6,426 nt of DNA from Gammaproteobacteria bacterium (GTDB taxonomy: Bacteria; Pseudomonadota; Gammaproteobacteria; Eutrophobiales; Eutrophobiaceae): the NCBI GenBank assembly GCA_003645215.1, contig QNEM01000124.1, positions 1 to 6,426 of the forward strand, written 5' to 3'. The position numbers and the translations under genes are program-made. Below are positions 1 through 4,421 of this stretch, in pieces; the first letter of the stretch is position 1; every line of letters begins with the position of its first letter. The notes under the pieces are model-generated. The model ran no database searches, had not been told where the DNA came from, and worked only from the letters and a program-made list of their open reading frames with translations.

Positions 1-99
1 CGAATCACCTTTCTTTCTTCTCGTACCAATACCATCTTGTCCATCGCTACACTGTTTTGTATGATTAGTGGTGCACATGGTATGTTCTTGTTCCAATAG
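1..99 (+). CDS. Possible C-terminal end of an unidentified hydrophobic protein (partial)
   Basis: Frame 1 is open from the first base to a TAG at 97-99, giving 32 residues. The last 20 or so are mostly hydrophobic (ILSIATLFCMISG then MFLF), as in a terminal membrane helix. I cannot assign a family. The stop lies 18 bases before the SerC-like start and inside the loop of a hairpin that covers the SerC-like ribosome binding site, which fits an upstream operon member. The opposite strand is also open over this stretch, so the call is weak and depends on sequence to the left of the window. Confidence 0.35.
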   Translation, partial: RITFLSSRTNTILSIATLFCMISGAHGMFLFQ

Positions 100-111
100 T
101 ACAAGGAACAT
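82..111 (+). promoter_or_regulatory. Hairpin covering the ribosome binding site of the SerC-like gene
   Basis: Bases 82-91 (ATGTTCTTGT) pair with 101-111 (ACAAGGAACAT) as ten base pairs with one bulged G, around a nine-base loop at 92-100. The 3' arm contains the AAGGA motif of the next gene, and the loop contains the TAG stop of the upstream open frame. This is the arrangement expected for translational coupling: a ribosome finishing the upstream gene would open the stem and free the site. The pairing is seen in the sequence; the regulatory role is inferred. Confidence 0.4.
103..107 (+). promoter_or_regulatory. Ribosome binding site of the SerC-like gene
   Basis: AAGGA lies ten bases before the ATG at 118 and supports that start. 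It sits in the 3' arm of the hairpin at 82-111. Confidence 0.6.
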
Positions 112-117
112 CTAACA

Positions 118-1182
118 ATGTTTCATTTTGCTTCCGGTCCCGATATGTTGCCGAAGGAAGTATTAGAACAGGCTCAATCCGAAATGCTGGACTGGAATGG
201 AACAGGAATGTCGGTTATGGAAATGCCATTCACTTCCGATGAATTCCAAAGTATTGCAACACAAGCGCATATCGACCTTGGATTGCTACTCGATCTACCG
301 GACAATTATCACATCCTGTTTATGCAAGGTGGTGCATATGGTCACTTTTCTTTATTGGCCATGAATCTCCTGGGAAAAAATAAACAGGCCGATTATATTC
401 AAACGGGGCATTGGTCAACCAGGGCAATCAATGAAGCAAGACGCTATGGTGATATCAGTATCGTTGCCAGCTCTGAAGTATCCGGTTTTGATTGCATCCC
501 TGCTCAATCAGAATGGAGTCTTAATGAAAAAGCTGCTTATTGCCACTTTACTTCCAATGAAACAGCAGATGGGGTGCAGTTTCATTGGACACCGGAAACT
601 TCTGATGTCCCATTAATCGCAGATGTTACTTCAGACTTTTTAACCCGCAATATTGATGTGTCTGAATATGGAATGCTTTATGCCAGTGCGCAAAAGAATG
701 TCGGAGTTGCAGGATTGACTATGGTAATCATTCGAGATGATTTACTAAATCAAAGCATGGATATAACACCAACAGTATTTAATTATGGCGAGCAGGCAAC
801 AAATAATTCCAGGGTTAATACATTACCAACATACAGCATCTATATTTCAGGACTGATATTTAAATGGATATTAGACCTGGGTGGCCTGGATAAAGTTGAG
901 GCATTAAATAAAGAAAAGGCAGAAGCACTTTATACTGCTATTGATAATGATGAACAATATAATTGCGTTGTTAATAAGCCTGATCGTTCTACAGTAAATA
1001 TCTGTTTTAATCTACAAAATGAATCAATGGAATCTACTTTCCTTAAAGACGCCACAAACCTGGGTTTAATTAATCTAAAAGGACATGGAGCACGGGGAGG
1101 AATTCGTGCCAGTCTCTATAATGCTATGCCAAAATCAGGAGTTGATGCTTTGATAAACTTCATGCAGGACTTTTCTTCCTGA
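118..1182 (+). CDS. SerC-family PLP-dependent aminotransferase, phosphate-binding residues lost
   Basis: This 354-residue protein is colinear with phosphoserine aminotransferase (SerC, about 360 residues; fold type I PLP enzyme), from ASGPDMLP at residues 5-12 to RASLYNAMP at 330-338. The PLP site looks intact: Schiff-base Lys193 in AQKN, Trp99, Thr149 in NET, Asp169, Gln192 and Asn234-Thr235. The arginine expected to hold the substrate alpha-carboxylate is kept (Arg330), as is His323. Most of the residues that hold the phosphate in E. coli SerC are not: His41-Arg42 are Phe38-Thr39, Arg77 is Tyr74 and Arg329 is Gly324. An arginine two positions later (Arg326) might partly compensate. It is therefore probably a transaminase or related PLP enzyme acting on another, possibly unphosphorylated, amino acid, and I withhold the name serC. 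The start is ATG with AAGGA upstream. The PyrD-like gene begins 23 bases after its stop, so the two are probably co-transcribed. Family membership is firm; the substrate is unknown. Confidence 0.9.
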   Translation: MFHFASGPDMLPKEVLEQAQSEMLDWNGTGMSVMEMPFTSDEFQSIATQAHIDLGLLLDLPDNYHILFMQGGAYGHFSLLAMNLLGKNKQADYIQTGHWSTRAINEARRYGDISIVASSEVSGFDCIPAQSEWSLNEKAAYCHFTSNETADGVQFHWTPETSDVPLIADVTSDFLTRNIDVSEYGMLYASAQKNVGVAGLTMVIIRDDLLNQSMDITPTVFNYGEQATNNSRVNTLPTYSIYISGLIFKWILDLGGLDKVEALNKEKAEALYTAIDNDEQYNCVVNKPDRSTVNICFNLQNESMESTFLKDATNLGLINLKGHGARGGIRASLYNAMPKSGVDALINFMQDFSS

Positions 1183-1205
1183 AATGGACAAGAGTTTTTA
1201 ATATT

Positions 1206-2039
1206 TTGAACAGTTCTAATCCGGCAACGCCTCTCCTCCCTTCATGCCCGGTTAAGACAATGAGCCTGCACTTTCCAAACCCTGTTGGGCTTGCGGCGGG
1301 ATTTGATCGTGATGGAAGAATGATAAGTAGCCTCAATGCAGCAGGTTTTGGCTTTATAGAGATTGGTACTATCAATGTAGATTCTGAAGTTCAATCAGAT
1401 GATGAGCTGGAAAATATTGTTCATAATCTAGACCAGTCAAAAAATCAGTCTACACCTCGACCTTTAATTGGAATCAGCCTGGGAAGTATGAGAAATTGTA
1501 TCGATACTCATACTATTTCTGATTATCTCCAGGGCATGGAGATATTTTGGCATCATTCAGATTACATCGTGATCAACTTAAGCAGACCTGGTAGTTCTAT
1601 GCGTTCTGAAACATGTAATAAAGCAGAGATACGAGTTCTATTGGAGAAGATCAAACAAAGACATACAGAACTATGTGAGAAAAACAGTAGTCATGTACCT
1701 GTCGTTATCAAGGTAGCAATAGAATACGACAATAGAGATTCACTTCTGGAAATATTAAGTATTGCACATGGACTAGGGTTTAATGGCTTGTTGATAGCAT
1801 TTGAGAACTGGCCATCATCTGGAGATGTAATTACTACTGTACGTAAAATATCAGCGTTGACAGATCAGCTTCCACTTATCGTAGTTGGTGGTATTAAGTC
1901 AGCAGATGACGTGTTACAGATATTGGATGCGGGGGCAAGCCTTGTACAGTGCTATACATTATTAGTAGAGCAGGGACCAGCAGGAATGAAAAAAATGATA
2001 CTTAGCCTGGCATCATCAGTGCGCATCAGTAATCAATAA
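1206..2039 (+). CDS. Dihydroorotate dehydrogenase-like (PyrD-family) flavoprotein with degenerate active site
   Basis: This 277-residue TIM-barrel protein resembles class 2 dihydroorotate dehydrogenase (E. coli PyrD, 336 residues) from FPNPVGLAAGFDRDG (23-37) and GFGFIEIGT (47-55) through HVPVVIKVA (163-171) to LPLIVVGGI (222-230) and GASLVQCYT (243-251). The last two form the usual FMN phosphate-binding end. The substrate side is badly altered. The NRMGFNN segment is missing, the INxSSPN motif reads INLSRPG (123-129) so the catalytic serine is Arg127 and the following Asn is Gly129, and the ATNTT motif is replaced around residues 197-201. The barrel lysine corresponding to E. coli Lys217 is kept (Lys169), but the earlier lysine is Arg35. 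The start is TTG at 1206, with a weak AAGAG at 1190-1194. There is no ATG or GTG in frame upstream before a stop at 1143, and the first internal ATG (1260) would remove family-conserved residues. It is unlikely to make orotate; FMN binding is plausible but unproven. Its 3' end overlaps trhP tail to tail. Confidence 0.85.
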   Translation: MNSSNPATPLLPSCPVKTMSLHFPNPVGLAAGFDRDGRMISSLNAAGFGFIEIGTINVDSEVQSDDELENIVHNLDQSKNQSTPRPLIGISLGSMRNCIDTHTISDYLQGMEIFWHHSDYIVINLSRPGSSMRSETCNKAEIRVLLEKIKQRHTELCEKNSSHVPVVIKVAIEYDNRDSLLEILSIAHGLGFNGLLIAFENWPSSGDVITTVRKISALTDQLPLIVVGGIKSADDVLQILDAGASLVQCYTLLVEQGPAGMKKMILSLASSVRISNQ

Positions 2040-3308
2040 GCCAAAATCTGTACTAATATCTACTGGAGGTTTGATCCAGACCTGGTATCCGGAACCCGGG
2101 GCTACATCAATAGGATTGCCTTTTTTATCTTCCATATGTTCAAGGATAAACTGATGGTTACCATCAGGCAGCATGAGTTCTAGCTGGCTACCGATGGTAA
2201 ATTTATTTTTAACCTCTATCTCCAACATCCCGGTTTCAGTATTCCGAGACATAATTTCACCGGCAAATCTCTGGGTATAATTTTCAGAACTGCCTGATTG
2301 ATAATTCTGGTATTCATCGGGGACATGACGGCGATAAAATCCTTCTGTATAACCCCGGTTTGCAAGACCATCCAGAGATTCCATTAGTCCAAAATTAAAG
2401 GGGCGACCAGCGAGCGTATCCTCAATTGCCTGGCGATAGATTTGCGCGGTTCGTGCGGCATAAAAATAGGATTTTGTACGGCCTTCAATCTTGAGAGAAT
2501 CAATGCCTATTTCTGTTAGCCTTTGTACATGCTGCACGGCACGCAGATCCCTGGAATTCATGATATAGCTGCCGTGTTCATCCTCTTCAATGGGCATCAG
2601 TTCACCGGGTCTTTCCAGTTCTTCCAGTAAAAAGGCCTCTTCAGTTTTATCAGGAAGTATTTTCTCAAACTCTCCCGTTTCAGTTTCCTTTGCTTCATGC
2701 AGATTGTATTTCCAACGACATGAATTGGTACAAGCCCCCTGGTTGGCATCACGGTGATTAAAATAACCGGATAATAAACAACGTCCGGAAAAGGCAATGC
2801 ATAAGGCACCATGGACAAACACTTCCAGTTCCATATCAGGGCATTGTTGTCTTATACGTTCAATCTCGTCCAATGATAGTTCCCGGGACAAAATTACCCG
2901 GGAAAGTCCCAGTGATTGCCAGAACTTTACCGCTGATGAGTTCAGGGTGTTGGCCTGTACGGAAAGATGTACAGGTATATCAGGCCATTTTTCCCTGATT
3001 AACATGATCAGTCCTGGATCGGCCATGATCAAGGCATCTGGTTGCATATCAATAATCGGTTCCATGTCACGTAGGTAACTTTTTACCTTGTTATCGTGTG
3101 GCAACAGGTTGCTGGCGATGAAGAATTTCTTTCCTGCCGTATGGGCTTCTAAAATACCTTGTTGAAGTTTTTCAACAGAAAACTCATTGTTGCGCACACG
3201 TAGACTATAGCGTGGTTGTCCCGCATAGACGGCATCCGCACCATAGGCAAATGCATAACGCATATGTTTGATAGAACCTGCCGGCGAGAGAAGTTCTGGA
3301 GGAATCAT
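2016..3308 (-). CDS. trhP: tRNA 5-hydroxyuridine synthesis protein TrhP (U32 peptidase family, YegQ)
   Basis: The 430-residue product matches E. coli TrhP/YegQ (about 453 residues) nearly end to end, starting with PELLSPAGSIKHMRYAFAYG at residues 4-23. TrhP hydroxylates wobble uridine 34 of tRNAs to 5-hydroxyuridine, the precursor of cmo5U/mcmo5U, without O2; prephenate-pathway metabolites and Fe-S assembly are required. The U32 signature runs from Glu162 to Ser180, and Cys170, Cys177, Cys193 and Cys197 form the expected four-cysteine set for an iron-sulfur cluster. The C-terminal part (about 345-430) is the small beta domain typical of the subfamily. The stretch around 205-232 is shorter than in E. 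coli and accounts for most of the length difference. No key residue is missing. ATG at 3308 gives the family N-terminus, though no good ribosome binding site is visible. The ferritin-like gene ends 73 bases upstream on the same strand with no clear terminator between them, so they probably form an operon. The protein is not expected to be a protease despite the family name. Confidence 0.93.
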   Translation of the reverse strand: MIPPELLSPAGSIKHMRYAFAYGADAVYAGQPRYSLRVRNNEFSVEKLQQGILEAHTAGKKFFIASNLLPHDNKVKSYLRDMEPIIDMQPDALIMADPGLIMLIREKWPDIPVHLSVQANTLNSSAVKFWQSLGLSRVILSRELSLDEIERIRQQCPDMELEVFVHGALCIAFSGRCLLSGYFNHRDANQGACTNSCRWKYNLHEAKETETGEFEKILPDKTEEAFLLEELERPGELMPIEEDEHGSYIMNSRDLRAVQHVQRLTEIGIDSLKIEGRTKSYFYAARTAQIYRQAIEDTLAGRPFNFGLMESLDGLANRGYTEGFYRRHVPDEYQNYQSGSSENYTQRFAGEIMSRNTETGMLEIEVKNKFTIGSQLELMLPDGNHQFILEHMEDKKGNPIDVAPGSGYQVWIKPPVDISTDFGLLITDAH

Positions 3309-3355
3309 AATATTATTTCAGTATATAGGTAGTGGTAAGAAGGGAAATGTAAGCA

Positions 3356-3378
3356 GTAACTCCGAAACAGGAGTCTAC
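3356..3378 (-). other. Small hairpin between the ferritin-like gene and trhP
   Basis: GTAACTCC (3356-3363) pairs with GGAGT plus TAC (3370-3378), giving eight base pairs with one bulged C around a six-base loop. In the minus-strand transcript the stem is followed by a mixed sequence rather than a U-run, so it is not a standard intrinsic terminator. It could be a processing or stabilising structure in the ferritin-like/trhP mRNA, or chance. Confidence 0.25.
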
Positions 3379-3381
3379 ATG

Positions 3382-4272
3382 TTAATCAGTGATACTGTTT
3401 TTAATTTCCTGTAACAAAAGTAGTTGTGTCAGGGTATGTGAGGCAAAAAATACAGCCTTATTCATTATTTCTTTATTTCCGGTTTTCAAAATAATACTGT
3501 CATAATATTCATAGGTTGACTCACATTCAGCCAGTAAATTATCTAATGTGAAAGTAGTGCTATCAGACAATGATATTTGATTGCTTAAATTATCTAGCCT
3601 ATGAATATTTGCATCAGTACTTCTGCTAATATCATCTACAAGCTGATTAATGATTAATTCGGAATGTTCTTTGCTGGCACTCATGTCCAGTCCGTGATCA
3701 GAAATATTTTCTATGCAGGTAGATAATGATATTTCTAATGCATAAGCAGTAATCAAAAATTTCTCTACCGTATCCAAATTATCAGGAGCCGGAAGTGAAC
3801 TTATAGTTTGGGCTTTATGCTCATGGTACACACGACGTCGCATGGCTCTTAGTAAAGCAGCATGACCCAGTTCTTCTTTTGCCAATCTCTCAGCATAATG
3901 ACATACATCGTCATTATTACTGCTTGCTGCTATTTGTGAATATATTTCAAAGGCAAGATCTTCGCGTTCTACCGCTGCCGCTAGTATTTTATATAAGGAA
4001 TTATTATCTGCTGTCGTGTTTTCATTCTCTCTGGATGGAGTTTGTTGATCCGGGGCAGGAGAATCAGGTAGATTTACTGAGGCTTCATCCGCAAGTTGTA
4101 TGACGCATTCCTCGTGCTTTTGTTCTTCTTCAGCCAGACGGTTGAATAATGCCGCAATTTCAGGGTTTTCTGTATCTGCTATTTCTGCATATTCCCTATA
4201 GCGTTCTGCTGCACCGATTTCAATTTTCTGTGCTGTCTCAAGTAAATCTTTAACATGTTCGAACTGGATCAT
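3382..4272 (-). CDS. Rubrerythrin/ferritin-like di-iron protein with extra C-terminal half
   Basis: The 296-residue product begins with a ferritin-like four-helix domain of the rubrerythrin type. The two iron-binding halves are visible: Glu18 seven residues before Tyr25, then Glu50-x2-His53; and Glu104 seven residues before Tyr111, then Glu134-x2-His137. Together these are the six ligands expected for a di-iron carboxylate site. Residues 62-93 between the halves are a polar, Pro/Asn/Thr-rich linker. Residues 165-296 are helical and end with a stretch (ESTYEYYDSI, later FASHTLTQLLLLQEI) that echoes the second half of the first domain but lacks the ExxH ligands. No rubredoxin-type cysteine pairs are present, so it is not a classic rubrerythrin. 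Roles in peroxide handling, iron storage or metal supply are possible; none is shown. I chose ATG at 4272, where family similarity begins; a TTG at 4287 would add five residues. Neither has a strong ribosome binding site. It is first in an apparent operon with trhP and diverges from nosR. Confidence 0.85.
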   Translation of the reverse strand: MIQFEHVKDLLETAQKIEIGAAERYREYAEIADTENPEIAALFNRLAEEEQKHEECVIQLADEASVNLPDSPAPDQQTPSRENENTTADNNSLYKILAAAVEREDLAFEIYSQIAASSNNDDVCHYAERLAKEELGHAALLRAMRRRVYHEHKAQTISSLPAPDNLDTVEKFLITAYALEISLSTCIENISDHGLDMSASKEHSELIINQLVDDISRSTDANIHRLDNLSNQISLSDSTTFTLDNLLAECESTYEYYDSIILKTGNKEIMNKAVFFASHTLTQLLLLQEIKNSITD

Positions 4273-4302
4273 TCTGAAGCAACTCAATGAAATTTAAAGC
4301 GA

Positions 4303-4308
4303 AATATC
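4303..4308 (-). promoter_or_regulatory. Possible -10 element of the ferritin-like/trhP operon
   Basis: On the minus strand this reads GATATT, four of six matches to TATAAT. A transcript would start near 4296, putting the FNR-type box centre (4337.5) at about -41.5, the usual position for activation by FNR-family regulators. It is the exact mirror of the nosR-side element at 4367-4372. The sequence is AT-rich, so a match this weak could be chance. Confidence 0.35.
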
Positions 4309-4330
4309 TCACAATTTATTATTTAAGCTA

Positions 4331-4344
4331 TTGATTTAGATCAA
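4331..4344. promoter_or_regulatory. FNR/ANR/DNR-type operator, perfect palindrome
   Basis: TTGAT-TTAG-ATCAA matches the FNR-family consensus TTGAT-N4-ATCAA in all ten conserved bases. It lies between the divergent ferritin-like and nosR genes, 77 bases before the nosR ATG and 58 bases from the ferritin-like ATG. Low-oxygen or nitric-oxide regulators of this family (FNR, ANR, DNR, NNR) commonly control nos and other denitrification genes. The sequence alone cannot say which member binds. The site could serve both directions. Confidence 0.88.
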
Positions 4345-4366
4345 TTCATTACCTTTCTTTTTAAAT

Positions 4367-4372
4367 GACAAT
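4367..4372 (+). promoter_or_regulatory. Possible -10 element of nosR
   Basis: GACAAT matches four of six bases of TATAAT. A start near 4379 places the FNR-type box centre at about -41.5. The overlapping AATAAT at 4370-4375 is an alternative that shifts the start by about three bases. Either choice puts the ATG codons at 4365 and 4374 in or upstream of the promoter and leaves a leader of roughly 40 bases before the ATG at 4422. Confidence 0.4.
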
Positions 4373-4421
4373 AATGCCTGTGGCAATTTGTCGCAGCCAG
4401 GCCAAACCACCATATAAGCTG

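Noticed and set aside
1..117. Start of a minus-strand gene running out of the left edge
   Set aside because: The minus strand is open here too, but its translation is polar and unremarkable, with no visible ribosome binding site. The plus-strand frame, with a hydrophobic end and a stop placed for coupling, is more plausible.
118..1182. Naming this gene serC and assigning it to serine/pyridoxine synthesis
   Set aside because: Four of the residues that bind the substrate phosphate are replaced, so the housekeeping function cannot be assumed from family similarity.
1206..2039. Naming this gene pyrD and assigning it to pyrimidine synthesis
   Set aside because: The catalytic serine position is arginine and nearly all orotate ligands are missing.
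1206..2039. Calling the PyrD-like gene a pseudogene
   Set aside because: There is no frameshift or internal stop over 277 codons and the FMN phosphate-binding end is kept; the changes cluster on the substrate side.
3309..3330. Separate trhP promoter with TATACT as -10
   Set aside because: The TATACT lies about a dozen bases before the ATG, no -35 sits at the right distance, and it would imply a nearly leaderless message. AT-rich spacers give such matches by chance.
3356..3378. Rho-independent terminator between the ferritin-like gene and trhP
   Set aside because: A stem exists but no U-run follows it on the minus strand, so I list it only as a hairpin.
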